This document shows, in pieces, positions 51,657 to 61,644 of a stretch of 64,000 bases of DNA; position 1 is the stretch's first letter; the number at the start of each line of letters is the position of its first letter. Location: assembly GCA_965237445.1 (NCBI GenBank), contig OZ250142.1, positions 2,294,001 to 2,358,000 of the forward strand, read 5' to 3'. Source of the DNA: G963668185 sp965237445. Lineage in GTDB: Bacteria; Chloroflexota; Dehalococcoidia; Lucifugimonadales; G963668185. The notes below the pieces were generated by a model. That model saw only the letters and a program-made list of their open reading frames with translations. It was not told the origin of the DNA and made no database searches. A program made the position numbers and the translations under genes.

Positions 51657-53780
51657 TTATGTCAGGCTCAATGACAGTTTGACAGGCGCCACGTCGATAA
51701 TGATGTTGTTCAAATCGTCAAGGCGGGCGGAACAACCGGGCGGAACGACGGTAGTAGCGTCGTACTCCTCTACGATGATAGGCCCTGCGGTCGGCATGTC
51801 TGACAGGGCAGGGCGGTCAACTACATCGGTTCGGATCGTACCGACAAGAGGTCCGAAGTAGACGTCACGTCGGTGCGAAGTGATGACCGGATGTCCGTGT
51901 GCGGCGTGAGTTGGCGTCGAGCCGTGCAATCGACACTTTGCCGTAAGGCGCAGGTTAACAATCTCGGTGGGCTCGTCCTCTGCCTTATGACCATAAGTCC
52001 GGTCGTGCTCGTGGTGGAACGCGGAGATGAGTCCGCTAAGCGCCGCTTCGTCCATCACCTTCGCAGACATGAGAATCGTAAGCTCGTGGGCCTGGCCCGT
52101 GTAACGGAGGTCCACTGACTTTACCCATTCGATGTCGGTGGCGGCATAACCTTCCTCTCCCATTGAAACAGTCGAGTGATCCACGAATTCATCGAACACG
52201 CGGTTGATCCCTGCAAGATCGGCGTCTCCCGCTTTCGTGAAGTATGTCCGAACGAAATGCTGTTCCGGCCGCGCCTGAAGGAGGCCCACTGCGGAGAACA
52301 GCCCCGGCGACGATGGGACGACCACCGTCCCGATGCCGAGCGAGCGTGCCATGTCGACGGCGTGAATGGGCCCGCTGCCCCCATAGGCCAGGAGTGTAAA
52401 GTCCCTTGGGTCACGGCCGCGGTACGTCGAGACGGCTCGGATGGCCCGGATCATATTTACGTTGGCAACCGCGTGAACACCGTGTGCCGCATTGAGCAGC
52501 GACAGGCCGAGTGGCACGGCGACGGTCTCATGCACGCTTGATTCGGACAGCGAAGGAGACAGTTCCACCTGGCCACCGGCCAAGAATGAAGGGTTTATGT
52601 AGCCCAAAATAAGGTTTGCGTCGGTGACCGTCGGCTCCGTGCCCCCGGTGTCGTAGCACGCCGGGCCAGGGTACGATCCGGCGCTCTTTGGTCCCACTCT
52701 GAGTGCGCCGCCGGGGTCCACACGCACGATGCTGCCGCCGCCCGCGCCCACCTCGGCTAGATCAATGACCGGTACCTTTACGGCATGCCCTCCGCCTGTC
52801 ACTAGCTTGCTCGAAAGGGATATTCCCGCTCCGATCTCGTAGTCGGTTGTGTAAGAGGGCGAGCCTTTCTCGATGAGCGCCGCCTTGGCCGTAGTTCCTC
52901 CCATATCGAAGGTGATGACGTTTTTGAGGCCGAGACGCCTGCTGAGATTGCCCGAGGCAACAACCCCGGCGGCAGGACCGGACTCGAGCACATACACTGG
53001 CGTCTCCGCGGCCCGTCGGGCAGACATGATGCCCCCGTTCGACTGCATGATCCTCACGGGCGCGTCTAAACGGGCTCCCTTTGCCCGCCGAACGAGCGAA
53101 TCGATGTATGACCTCACTAGTGGGCCGAGGTATGCATTTACCACCGTGGTGCTCGTGCGCTCGTACTCGCGGACTTCGGGCAGCACGTCCACCGACAGGG
53201 ACACAAACACTCCAGGCAGCATTCGACGCAGCACCGCGCCAACGGCCCGCTCATGATTGGGATAGCGGTACGAATGCAGCAGACAAACCGCCACAGCTTC
53301 GGCGTCCTCCTCGCGAATTACGGTTATCGCCTCGTGGAGGGAGGCCATGTCAAGAGGGACCAACACTTCACCGTCCGCTCCAATGCGCTCTTTCACTTCC
53401 ATCCGCAGGCGGCGCTCAACCAGCGGTCGCGGCGGAGCGTAGAGCAGGCTGTACAATGAGGGCACGCGCATCCGCCGCAGTTCAAGTACATCTCTGAAGC
53501 CATTGGTTGTTATCAGTGCCGTCTTCGCGCCAGTATCCTGGAGAACGGAGTTTGTGGCGACGGTCGTGCCGTGGACGATTTCTTTGATGGACTCGACCGT
53601 TTCCTGCTGTTCTGACATTAGCTGTCCTAGGCCCTCGATGATGCCAAGAGACAGATCGTCCTGGGTCGACGGCACTTTCTTGGTCCAGTACTGGCCATTG
53701 GGTCCTGTAACGACGAGATCGGTGAATGTGCCGCCGATGTCAGCGCCGAGTCTATAGCCCGCTAGATCGTCGCTAGTCAT
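51657..53780 (-). CDS. hyuA: Hydantoinase A / oxoprolinase family protein
   Basis: A 707-residue ATP-binding HyuA-type subunit of the ASKHA superfamily. GADIGGTFTDLVV is at about 10-22, VHGTTVATNSVLQ near 75, VLESGPAAGVVASG near 270, ITFDMGGTTAK near 295 and LLAYGGSGPIHA near 460. The ATG at 53780 has GAGAGGGC and is preferred over TTG at 53807. It works with HyuB. The nearby FAD oxidases and amidases suggest a pathway for nitrogen-containing organics, an inference from context. Confidence 0.93.
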   Translation of the reverse strand: MTSDDLAGYRLGADIGGTFTDLVVTGPNGQYWTKKVPSTQDDLSLGIIEGLGQLMSEQQETVESIKEIVHGTTVATNSVLQDTGAKTALITTNGFRDVLELRRMRVPSLYSLLYAPPRPLVERRLRMEVKERIGADGEVLVPLDMASLHEAITVIREEDAEAVAVCLLHSYRYPNHERAVGAVLRRMLPGVFVSLSVDVLPEVREYERTSTTVVNAYLGPLVRSYIDSLVRRAKGARLDAPVRIMQSNGGIMSARRAAETPVYVLESGPAAGVVASGNLSRRLGLKNVITFDMGGTTAKAALIEKGSPSYTTDYEIGAGISLSSKLVTGGGHAVKVPVIDLAEVGAGGGSIVRVDPGGALRVGPKSAGSYPGPACYDTGGTEPTVTDANLILGYINPSFLAGGQVELSPSLSESSVHETVAVPLGLSLLNAAHGVHAVANVNMIRAIRAVSTYRGRDPRDFTLLAYGGSGPIHAVDMARSLGIGTVVVPSSPGLFSAVGLLQARPEQHFVRTYFTKAGDADLAGINRVFDEFVDHSTVSMGEEGYAATDIEWVKSVDLRYTGQAHELTILMSAKVMDEAALSGLISAFHHEHDRTYGHKAEDEPTEIVNLRLTAKCRLHGSTPTHAAHGHPVITSHRRDVYFGPLVGTIRTDVVDRPALSDMPTAGPIIVEEYDATTVVPPGCSARLDDLNNIIIDVAPVKLSLSLT

Positions 53781-54047
53781 AACTGCCCTCTCATCCGGTG
53801 TCTCCAAACCCAGCGAAAGCTACGGTTACGGTAGAATTCCGATTCCGCTCCACGTGCCACTGCCTTCACGTCGTGCGTGCAACTGGGCACGCTGGCGATC
53901 TTAAGCCCGAAAATCCAGGCAACGGCCCGCTCTGGCAAAGTCTACTCTGCCCGTTGACCGGCGATCTCCCCTGTGAAGCACCAGCCTCGACAATGCATGG
54001 AAGAGGCTTGCTGAACAGTCTGAATACCCTAGTGTTATAGATGTCCG

Positions 54048-54290
54048 TTACGGTTTCTTCTTGGAAAACAACGTCCGCATCCCCTCATTGCTTCGATGGT
54101 GCCCGTATGCATATCTAGTACCACGTCGATGTAGTTTTGTTGGGTAGAACCTGTCTTCTTCGGGCACCTTGACAAAGAACTGATGCAACGCAGAGTCGCC
54201 GTTAGGGCGAAGGGGTCGGATGGTGGCCGGCTGCCCGTCATTGAGTGTTGCTAAACGAGGAAACTTTCTCAGAAAGGTGGGGGTGTCCAT
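54048..54290 (-). pseudogene. N-terminal fragment of a GNAT-type acetyltransferase
   Basis: The sequence RLATLNDGQPATIRPLRPNG followed by ALHQFFVKVPEEDRF fits the start of a GNAT acetyltransferase. The acetyl-CoA-binding part is missing and the C-terminal about 25 residues are unrelated. It lies between hyuA and a FAD oxidase and appears decayed. Confidence 0.5.
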
Positions 54291-54299
54291 GCCCTCTGC

Positions 54300-55445
54300 C
54301 TACTCCTTCTTCTCAATAGAACTTGTGACGGCGGTGAATCTTTCCGCCTGAAATCCCTCTATCGGTACATCGGTCGCGCCGCTCGTCATGAGGTCGGCGA
54401 CGGCCTTTCCCATGCCGGGACTCAACAGTATGCCTTTCTTGCCCGCCCCGGTCGAAAGGTACGCGTTGTCCCATCCGGGGACATTGCCGACTATGGGCAT
54501 CCAGTCCGGGGATCGCGGCCTGAGGCAGGCGGTATGGAGCACGAGTTCGGCGTCTCTTATGTCGGGCATGAGGCTTGCTGCGCGGGACAAACTGATGGCC
54601 CGCGCCTGTGCGGACGGGTTCCTGTCGAAGCTCTTTCGCTCGTCAGACGCGCCGACCCACGTTTGCCCGTCCTCGCGATGGTTGAGATCCACATCAACGC
54701 TGTGGAAGTCTCTGTCCAGCGGCGGGCCGCCCAGTTTCATCCTGAGTATCTCTCCCTTGAACGGTTCGATGGGAACGGGGACGCCGAGCCACTCTTCGAC
54801 CTGGCCGGACCACGGGCCAGTGGCGAACACGACCGCGTCGCATGAGATCTCACCGGAGTCAGTCAAGACCGCGGTCACACGTCCGCCGCTCGTCCTGACT
54901 CCGGTAACGCATCCCGATACCACTCTCGCGCCCATCGTCTCGGCAGTCTTGGCGAGCGCGAGGGTGTAACGATAGCTGCTGAGGATCGCGTTGCCGCGAG
55001 TGTCGAGTGCGCCGAGTGCGTCGCCGGAGATGCGAGGCTCAAGCTCTCTGAGTTGGGAGGCGTCGAGCCACTCGGCGCTGAAATCGTCGTCAGCCGACTC
55101 GAATATGTCGTGGGTCGTTTGCATATCGGCCAATTCGGAATCGTCGAAAGCGACGCGGACAGACGAGATGATCTTGTACCCGAAGTCCACGCCCGAAAGC
55201 TCGGCCAGTTCGGGACGTATCTCGGCGTGCATCCGGTAGGACTCGATGGCCAGTGGACCGAGCGGTCCGGGGATGCCCGCGCCCTCCAGAGGGTTGAGCC
55301 CGCCCGCGGAGTACCCAGAGGCGTTCGCGGCGAGGGCATCCCGCTCTATTGTGGTGGACTTCACTCCGGCCTTTGCAAGGTAGTAACTCACCGCGCAGCC
55401 CGAAGCTCCTCCGCCGACTATTACAACGTCCTCAACTTGGTTCAT
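54300..55445 (-). CDS. FAD-dependent oxidoreductase, DAO (glycine-oxidase-like) family
   Basis: A 381-residue amine/amino-acid oxidase-type flavoprotein. FAD motif IVGGGASGCAVSYYL at about 9-23; substrate-side WVGASDE and the final STGAGKKGILLSPGMGKAVA complete the family pattern. It oxidises an amino or imino group to a keto product. AAGGA precedes the ATG at 55445. It lies between hyuA and an amidase fragment and resembles the second DAO-type gene at 58672. Confidence 0.9.
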   Translation of the reverse strand: MNQVEDVVIVGGGASGCAVSYYLAKAGVKSTTIERDALAANASGYSAGGLNPLEGAGIPGPLGPLAIESYRMHAEIRPELAELSGVDFGYKIISSVRVAFDDSELADMQTTHDIFESADDDFSAEWLDASQLRELEPRISGDALGALDTRGNAILSSYRYTLALAKTAETMGARVVSGCVTGVRTSGGRVTAVLTDSGEISCDAVVFATGPWSGQVEEWLGVPVPIEPFKGEILRMKLGGPPLDRDFHSVDVDLNHREDGQTWVGASDERKSFDRNPSAQARAISLSRAASLMPDIRDAELVLHTACLRPRSPDWMPIVGNVPGWDNAYLSTGAGKKGILLSPGMGKAVADLMTSGATDVPIEGFQAERFTAVTSSIEKKE

Positions 55446-55499
55446 AGGTCCTTTTACTTCCTTACCGTCTTCCCCCTAGCTGCTGAGTACTCTCTCACA

Positions 55500-56170
55500 T
55501 CACGCCGCGACTGACAGCAGCCTCGACTCCTCCCAGTGCGGCGTGCCAAGCTGGACCCCCAGCGGCATCGAGCCGCTGTCGAACCCCGGCGGCAGCGAAA
55601 TCGTCGGGAACCCGCCGAACGTGAACGGCGACTGGGACATCGGGTCGTCTGTGGTGCTGAGGTCGCGCGGCGCGGCCGGCGGAGTCATCACCACATTGAA
55701 AGGCCCCATCGCATCGCTAACATCTCGACTAACCGTCGTCTGGACCTCCTTGGCCATCAGGAAGTCCACTGCGCTTGCCTTCAGCCCGTCCTCGATCGCG
55801 CCCCGCACGTTGGGCGAGTAGTCGTCTTCTCGTCCGTCGAACCAGTCCCGGTGCGCGTCTGTGCCCTCCGTCGTCAAGAGTATCCGGTGCGCCCACAGTA
55901 TCTCGTCGAAGTCGGTGGGCAGCTCGATGTCCCCGACGTTCGCACCGGGCTCTGCGAATCCTTGGGCGATCGAGTCGGCGTGGTCGCGCGTCTCCTGGCT
56001 GGCCCGCTCCCAGAAGTGGGTGCGTACCGGTACCGTGTCAGTGTAATTGAGCAACTCGGCAAGGTCCTCATTGCCCGTGGAGTAGTGCCGGTTCCACAAC
56101 TCTTCCGTCAGTACGATATCTCCATGGTGGCAGTCATCGGCGAGGCAGTGACTCGTGCTGCGCTGCAGTG
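55500..56170 (-). pseudogene. 5'-truncated amidase-signature enzyme
   Basis: About 220 residues matching only the C-terminal part of an amidase, ending GGFPTISLPPGFDSGSMPLG and VQLGTPHWEESRLL. The Lys/Ser/cis-Ser catalytic core is absent. Upstream of about 56170 the frame continues without amidase similarity and soon meets an IS3 remnant. An intact amidase gene is at 60089. Confidence 0.75.
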
Positions 56171-56379
56171 GGATAACTTGCTTGCTACGATTTAGAGCCG
56201 GTCTGGGTCTATTGAGAATAGTGGTCTGGCCATAGAGCAATTCCTCAGGCTCGTGGTCGTCGATTTGACTGTCAGGGTATTCGCACTATTGCGGATCGCC
56301 GGCCTGAAGCCGCCTCGTCCAGAGACGCCCAAGTGGGCCGAGGAGAATGGCGGGGGCAAACTGCTCAGCAGCCACGCTT

Positions 56380-56753
56380 TCGTACCTGCAGGTGGACCGT
56401 CCAAACGTGAGCACAAAGCACGCCAAGCGCTAGCTCGACCCGTCAGCCACTCGAAGATAACTGGCGTAGTCCCTCATCTGAGCAGGCCCTAGGTTTTTTT
56501 CGTAGCACGTCCTGCAGCATCTGTTTGTCGAGGCTCAGGTCAGCCACCAGCTGCTTGAGCTTGCGGTTCTCTTCCTCGAGGACGTTCAGCCGTCTCACCT
56601 CCGCCACCCCCATGCCGACGTACCTCTTTTACAGCGATGGAAAGTCTGCACCGCAATACCCATCTTTCGGCAGATCTCTACCACCGGCGTGCCGTTTTCC
56701 GCCTGGCGCAGGGCGAAAGCTGTCTGCTCCGGCGTGTACCGAGATCTATTCAT
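56380..56753 (-). mobile_element. IS3-family insertion-sequence remnant (orfA plus start of orfB)
   Basis: From an ATG at 56753 with GGAGG, the sequence reads MNRSRYTPEQTAFALRQAEN, an IS3 OrfA helix-turn-helix start. A frameshift near 56640 separates it from the leucine-zipper part EENRKLKQLVADLSLDKQML. The A7 run (56494-56500, minus strand) is where these elements slip into orfB, and the -1 frame after it (PAQMRDYASYL, then an in-frame stop, then RSTCRYES) matches the first residues of OrfB. The integrase core is missing. Confidence 0.75.
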
Positions 56754-56922
56754 CCACTGGTCCTCCTCTCCTCTTTCACTTTCCCAAAACTAACTGCGAT
56801 GATGTGTTCGGGGTGAAGAACTGTCAAGGGCGCCGTGAATCTGGCCCTCGTCATCGTCTTTGCGGCGTCATTGCTGGGCAGGCCGAGCGTACTTCCGACA
56901 CACTTCCCCCTGGATAATCACG

Positions 56923-57114
56923 ATGGCTGGAGGCGGCGCGGCCTTCCTGTTCGTTTGCTCACTGGTGCTCTGGTTCCGTGCTCGCAACGATGTAGACGAG
57001 ACAGTGCCGCAGGCCGTAGAAAACGACATCCCGCAGCACGCTTCCGGCAGTGAAGACGAGAAACTCAGCGTTTTAGAGAGCCGCGAAGCCCCGCAGGCTG
57101 GCGAGTCGGCTTAG
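56923..57114 (+). CDS. Possible small membrane protein
   Basis: A 63-residue frame with one hydrophobic segment (AAFLFVCSLVLWF) and an acidic tail. No ribosome site is evident. Doubtful. Confidence 0.3.
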   Translation: MAGGGAAFLFVCSLVLWFRARNDVDETVPQAVENDIPQHASGSEDEKLSVLESREAPQAGESA

Positions 57115-57337
57115 GCATGCACAATCCCTGGGGCTCGTTCTTTGAGAAAAGTCCCGGAGAGGCCCAGATAAGTCCGTCGTCTGGTCATCGCAGTCATGAA
57201 TTTGAGAAAACGAGGACATGCCGCGAACCCGGAGTACCGGCCTCCTCATGATGTTAGCCTTACTTCGTTCAAGCGAACCGGTTCTCGCACATTCCAAGCC
57301 AAGCCTTGATTGTCATCTGATGTAAGAGGAGGCATAG

Positions 57338-58201
57338 ATGCTTGCTGACCTGGTCGAAGTCACGACACCCGAGGGCATTCCGCTGGCTGGCGCTTACTTC
57401 GCCCCGGCCACAGCGGACCGGCCGAGTTCAGTGGACGCCTTGCTGTACTTCCACGGAGATTCCGGCCACTTCTACAGCAGCCTGTACCTATGGCTTGGCC
57501 AGCGCATGGCGGAACGGGGCATCGCATTCATGACGGGCAACCGCCGGGGGCACGACCACGTCGCCAACGGCGTCAAAGGAGGCCCACTTGCCGGTTATGC
57601 CTTCGAGTCCGTCGACGACTCACGGGCCGACTTCGGTGCGTGGCTGGAGTTGCTGCGAGAGCGAGGACACCGCCGCATAGCCATTGGAGGGCACAGCGGC
57701 GGGGCGGTGAGGGCCACTTACGCTCAGGCGAAGGAGAAGTTCGACAACGTAGTTGCAGTCATCCCTGTGTCGCCCGGCGAGTACAACCACGAAGGGGTAA
57801 TCGCGCTGCACGGGAAGGACTTCTCGGGGCCGTTTCGGGAGTCCGAGCAAGACCTCGCGGAGGGCCGTACCGACGTGCTGCTTCGCCCCGGCGTTCCATG
57901 GGGGTCGACGTGGAGCGCGCGTTCCTACGTAGACTGCTTCAATCAGGACAACCGGTACAGCGTGACAGTGCACGCGGCGAACACCGGCTGCCCCACGCAC
58001 TTCATTTTTGGCGGCGAGGAGTGTGCCATTGGTGGGGCGGAGGAGCTACCTGTGTGCGGCGCGGCCCGTCGCAGCCTCGCAGCCGCCGGCTACCCGCACG
58101 TACAGGTGACCGAGATTCCTGGGGCCAACCACGGCTACTCAGGACGCGAGGAACAGCTCTTCCAGACCATGCATTCATGGCTCTGCGATCTTCCTGACTG
58201 A
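57338..58201 (+). CDS. Alpha/beta hydrolase
   Basis: A 287-residue hydrolase. The oxyanion strand LLYFHGDSG is near 36, the nucleophile elbow GGHSGGA near 116, a likely acid in IFGGEEC and the His in GANHGYSG near 268. AGAGGAGG precedes the ATG. Substrate unknown; dienelactone- or ester-type. It stands alone between the IS3 remnant and a DAO oxidase. Confidence 0.9.
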   Translation: MLADLVEVTTPEGIPLAGAYFAPATADRPSSVDALLYFHGDSGHFYSSLYLWLGQRMAERGIAFMTGNRRGHDHVANGVKGGPLAGYAFESVDDSRADFGAWLELLRERGHRRIAIGGHSGGAVRATYAQAKEKFDNVVAVIPVSPGEYNHEGVIALHGKDFSGPFRESEQDLAEGRTDVLLRPGVPWGSTWSARSYVDCFNQDNRYSVTVHAANTGCPTHFIFGGEECAIGGAEELPVCGAARRSLAAAGYPHVQVTEIPGANHGYSGREEQLFQTMHSWLCDLPD

Positions 58202-58671
58202 CCGGCCCTTCCGAACTGTCTCCTCTCGTGGAGAGTAGGGTAGGGCAGGCAACACTGCACCCGCAGCACAAATTGCCAGGCACGCACGACCGTGCTATAC
58301 TGGCAACATTCACACCGGGAACGGCGTCAACTACACATCGATGTTTCGCAAGGTGCGAATGCCGTCACGAAGCCGTGGCTGCAGCCGGTGGCCGGTTTTG
58401 GCCGCTTTTGTCCGCCTGTGAAAAATCCAAACTTGAAATACAGCTACGAATTGACCGCTTCTGGCCTTTTTGAGCGGACATACGAGCGAGTCACAGTTGT
58501 GGACGTGTCAACATTGCCCTGAGGGCGTATGAGCTTGATCCGCGCGCCAACCAGTGGCGGGCGGGCCTTCTGTCTTGCCTGGAAGGTCGCGGGTCATCGC
58601 TCGCATCTCGGCCTGCAGGCCCCTTGCCCCTGGAGTAAACTACTCCACAGCAACACCTTGGGAGAACCCGG
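58202..58671. other. Long intergenic region with a promoter
   Basis: No gene is supported on either strand. It contains the promoter at 58273 and short GGCC-based hairpins followed by T-rich stretches near 58390-58420 and 58455-58475. Confidence 0.4.
58273..58301 (+). promoter_or_regulatory. Near-consensus sigma-70 promoter
   Basis: TTGCCA (58273-58278), a 17-bp spacer, and TATACT (58296-58301). The next gene starts 370 bp later, so it may drive a long leader or a small RNA. Confidence 0.55.
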
Positions 58672-59832
58672 ATGGAACTTGACGGCGCGGAAGTCGTAAT
58701 CATCGGCGGCGGCGTGTCCGGACTCAGTGCAGGATGGTGGCTCGCACGCTCCGGCGTCGACACGATCGTCGTAGACAAGGGTGTCGTTGGCTGGGAGGCA
58801 TCGGGCCGCAACGGCGGGAGCACGTCGCACAGGGGCGGGGAGGCCCCCGTCATACCCTTGGCCGCCGAATCCCTGAAACTTTGGCCCGCCCTGTCGGACG
58901 ACCTCGGCTATCCGACCGAGTGGACGCCCGGCCGTCTCAACATCGCAATGACCGACGAGGAGTTCGATGGTGCTCACGAGTCCAGGCAGGCCTACGCCGA
59001 TCTGGGCATCGACTCCGAAGTCCTCGACGGCGACGGCGTCCGCGAACTGCTGCCTATGGCCTCCCAGGAGGTGCGGGGCGCCAACTACTCGCGGGATGCC
59101 GGCAACGCAAACCCGCAGCGCACCGTCCAAGCCTACGCCTGGGCTTTCCTGGACGTCGGCGGCAGGCTGCACCAGAATACCGCCGTCCAGGACTTCGAGA
59201 CCGCCGGGGGCAAGGTGACCGCCGTGCTCACCGACCGGGGCCGCATCCCAACCGACTTCGTTGTATGCGCCGCGGGCCCCCAGACCGGACTGCTGGCCGA
59301 GAAGGTCGGCGCGTTCGTTCCTGTGTCGCCGGCGCGTGTGGAGATCATCGTCACCGCGCCACTCGAACCGATGTGGAAGGGCCTGATAGCCGGCAACGGC
59401 CTGTACGGCCGCCAGACGATGCGCGGCAACTTGGCTTACGGTGGAGGCCCCCACGAGTGGACCGACGTCGGCCTCGAGTCGCCCGCCAAGCCCAACACGC
59501 CGCTCGTCCGCAACATAGCCCGCCGCGTCGCCGAGTTGTTCCCGGTCGCCGCCGGGACACCGGTGATCCGAAGCTGGGCCGGCGTCGTCGAACAGACTCC
59601 GGACCTGTACCCGATCATCGACACCCTGCCGGACCCGTCCAACTTCCTGGTCGTGACCACTTCCGGTCACGGCTTCGGCCTGTCGCCGGCCACTGGCAAG
59701 GTGATTCGCGATCTAGTGGTCCACGCTGAGACGCCGGTGGACATCAGCGGCCTCAACGTCGGCCGCTTCTCCAGAACCAGGGCCGACTGGCGTGAGCGCC
59801 GGAGTTGGGAAGCGGGCGTACTCGGCACCTAA
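58672..59832 (+). CDS. FAD-dependent oxidoreductase, DAO family (second copy)
   Basis: A 386-residue flavoprotein. The FAD motif VIIGGGVSGLSAGWWLARSG is at about 8-27, GWEASGRNGGSTSHRGGE matches the flavin-contact region of sarcosine/glycine-oxidase-like enzymes, and TTSGHGFGLSPATGKVI closes it. GGGAG lies before the ATG. It probably oxidises an amino acid or amine. An amidase follows 256 bp later on the same strand, so an amide-to-amino-acid-to-keto-acid route is conceivable. Confidence 0.9.
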   Translation: MELDGAEVVIIGGGVSGLSAGWWLARSGVDTIVVDKGVVGWEASGRNGGSTSHRGGEAPVIPLAAESLKLWPALSDDLGYPTEWTPGRLNIAMTDEEFDGAHESRQAYADLGIDSEVLDGDGVRELLPMASQEVRGANYSRDAGNANPQRTVQAYAWAFLDVGGRLHQNTAVQDFETAGGKVTAVLTDRGRIPTDFVVCAAGPQTGLLAEKVGAFVPVSPARVEIIVTAPLEPMWKGLIAGNGLYGRQTMRGNLAYGGGPHEWTDVGLESPAKPNTPLVRNIARRVAELFPVAAGTPVIRSWAGVVEQTPDLYPIIDTLPDPSNFLVVTTSGHGFGLSPATGKVIRDLVVHAETPVDISGLNVGRFSRTRADWRERRSWEAGVLGT

Positions 59833-59896
59833 CCCAGCCAATAGCGCTTCTAAAGTCCAATCTGCACCCTACGAGGGGAACTGAGCCTTCCTAAAC

Positions 59897-59919
59897 CCCT
59901 CTCCCTAGATGGGAGAGGG
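59897..59919. repeat. Hairpin repeat CCCTCTCCC/GGGAGAGGG
   Basis: A perfect 9-bp inverted repeat with TAGAT loop, followed by AGGGTGAGGGTG. It resembles short dispersed repeats common in bacterial intergenic DNA. It may also end transcription of the preceding oxidase. Confidence 0.6.
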
Positions 59920-60088
59920 TAGGGTGAGGGTGAAAGAACTGTGTCAGGTGGTGCACCGCAGACCGTCCAAAGCCCTGCTCGGGTGTATGAAGAGAGACTG
60001 ACGTTCGTTCCCATCAGATGCGGTCCCTTAAGACTTCATTTAGATGGCCTCGTACATCTATAGATAAAGCAGAAAAGACAAGGAAGCT

Positions 60089-61546
60089 ATGACAACACTC
60101 GCCGAAGATCTCCGATTCGTGGACGGCCTGGCACAAGCGGACCTCATCCGGTCGGGCCAAGTGTCTCGCGCCGAAGTGCTCGAGGCAGCAGTAGAGCGTA
60201 TCGAGCGGCTGAACCCGCCCCTCAACGCCGTAGTCACGAAAATGTACGACGAAGCCCGTGCCGCCACCGAGGACGCGCCCAACCGGCCGGGAGCCGAAGG
60301 CCCGCTCGGAGGCGTCCCGTTCCTTCTGAAGGATTTGGCATGCCCGTATGCGGGGGTCGTGATGACGAACGGCTGCGCCGCAATGCGCGACTACGTCCCC
60401 AGCCGCAACAGCGAGCTCGTCGACCGCTATCTGAGGTCCGGCCTCGTCGTCGCCGGCAAGACGAACACCTGCGAGATGGGCCTGATGAACACGACCGAGC
60501 CGCTGCTGTTCGGCCCGGCCCGCAACCCCTGGGACAGAGACAGGACAACGGCCGGCTCCAGCGGGGGCTCGGGCGCGGCCGTAGCCGTCGGCATGGTCCC
60601 CATCGCGCACGGCAACGATGGCGGTGGCTCGATCAGGTACCCTGCCTCGGCCTGCGGCGTGTTCGGCCTCAAGCCTACCCGCGGCAGGATTACGTCGGCG
60701 CCCGACGGTGGGGAACTGCTCGGTGGCATAGCGAACAACCACGTACTCACCCGGTCGGTGAGCGACAGCGCCGCTGTATTGGACGCCACCGCTGGGCGCG
60801 CCACAGGCGACCCGTTTCCGCCGGCGGATTCTGAGAGGCCGTTCCTGCAGGAGGCAGGATCGGACCCCGGCAGGCTGCGTATCGCGTTCAGCGTCACCGC
60901 GCCGGACGGCTACAGCCTCGCGCCCGATTGCGTCGAGGCCGTCCGCAGCGCCGCGCGTCTCTGCGAGAATCTCGGCCACGACGTTGAGGAAGCGGTCCCG
61001 GACTTCATCGACAGGGACCACCTGTTCCACGAGTTCAGCGAGGTGATGTGGGCTGGCCTTACCGCCCAGATCGTCGACGGCTGGTCGAGACAGACAGGTT
61101 TGACGCCTACAGCTGACCACTTCGAGCCGTACACACTCGCGCTCGCAGAGCAGGGCAGGGGGTTCACGGCTGCGGCCCTCATGGATGCCATGGACGCCAT
61201 GCAGGCCCTTGGCCGCCAAATTGGCCGTTTCCAGGAGCCGTACGACGCCTGGATCGCCCCGACGCTTTCCGAGCCCCCGCTGCCGCTCGGCTCGTTTGAG
61301 CAGACCGCCTCCAATCCGCTGCGCCCCAACGAGGTCAACGACGAGTTTGGCGGCCCCTACACGCAGCTTTGCAACATCACCGGCCAGCCCGCCGCCTCAG
61401 TCCCGCTACACTGGAACGAGGCCGGTCTTCCCATCGGCGTCCACTTCGCAGCCCGCTACGGCGACGAGGCCACCCTGTTCCGCCTCTGCTCCCAGCTCGA
61501 GGCCGCGCGCCCCTGGGCGGACCTCCATCCGCCCGAATCGTCCTGA
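60089..61546 (+). CDS. Amidase-signature family enzyme
   Basis: A 485-residue amidase with all catalytic elements: Lys in PFLLKDLA near 88, the Gly/Ser-rich signature AGSSGGSGAAVAVG near 155-168 with the cis-Ser, and the nucleophile Ser in GNDGGGSIRYPA near 181. It hydrolyses a carboxamide to acid and ammonia. AAGGAAG precedes the ATG. Related to the truncated amidase at 55500, though from the intact part they are not obvious duplicates. GatA function is unlikely because gatB/gatC are absent. Confidence 0.93.
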   Translation: MTTLAEDLRFVDGLAQADLIRSGQVSRAEVLEAAVERIERLNPPLNAVVTKMYDEARAATEDAPNRPGAEGPLGGVPFLLKDLACPYAGVVMTNGCAAMRDYVPSRNSELVDRYLRSGLVVAGKTNTCEMGLMNTTEPLLFGPARNPWDRDRTTAGSSGGSGAAVAVGMVPIAHGNDGGGSIRYPASACGVFGLKPTRGRITSAPDGGELLGGIANNHVLTRSVSDSAAVLDATAGRATGDPFPPADSERPFLQEAGSDPGRLRIAFSVTAPDGYSLAPDCVEAVRSAARLCENLGHDVEEAVPDFIDRDHLFHEFSEVMWAGLTAQIVDGWSRQTGLTPTADHFEPYTLALAEQGRGFTAAALMDAMDAMQALGRQIGRFQEPYDAWIAPTLSEPPLPLGSFEQTASNPLRPNEVNDEFGGPYTQLCNITGQPAASVPLHWNEAGLPIGVHFAARYGDEATLFRLCSQLEAARPWADLHPPESS

Positions 61547-61644
61547 GCCCAATGCAGCAAGTGGCCGACTGATAGTTACTTGCCCTTCGCCTGTCTATGT
61601 CTTACCCTTACATGTAAGTCTGCTGTAGGGAAAGGACATGACTT

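Noticed and set aside
58594..59670. 358-residue open frame antisense to the DAO oxidase, and another plus-strand frame at 58734-59729
   Set aside because: Both are Arg/Pro/Gly-rich shadow frames of the clear FAD oxidoreductase.
60014..61219. 401-residue open frame antisense to the amidase
   Set aside because: High-GC shadow frame; the plus strand carries all amidase catalytic motifs.
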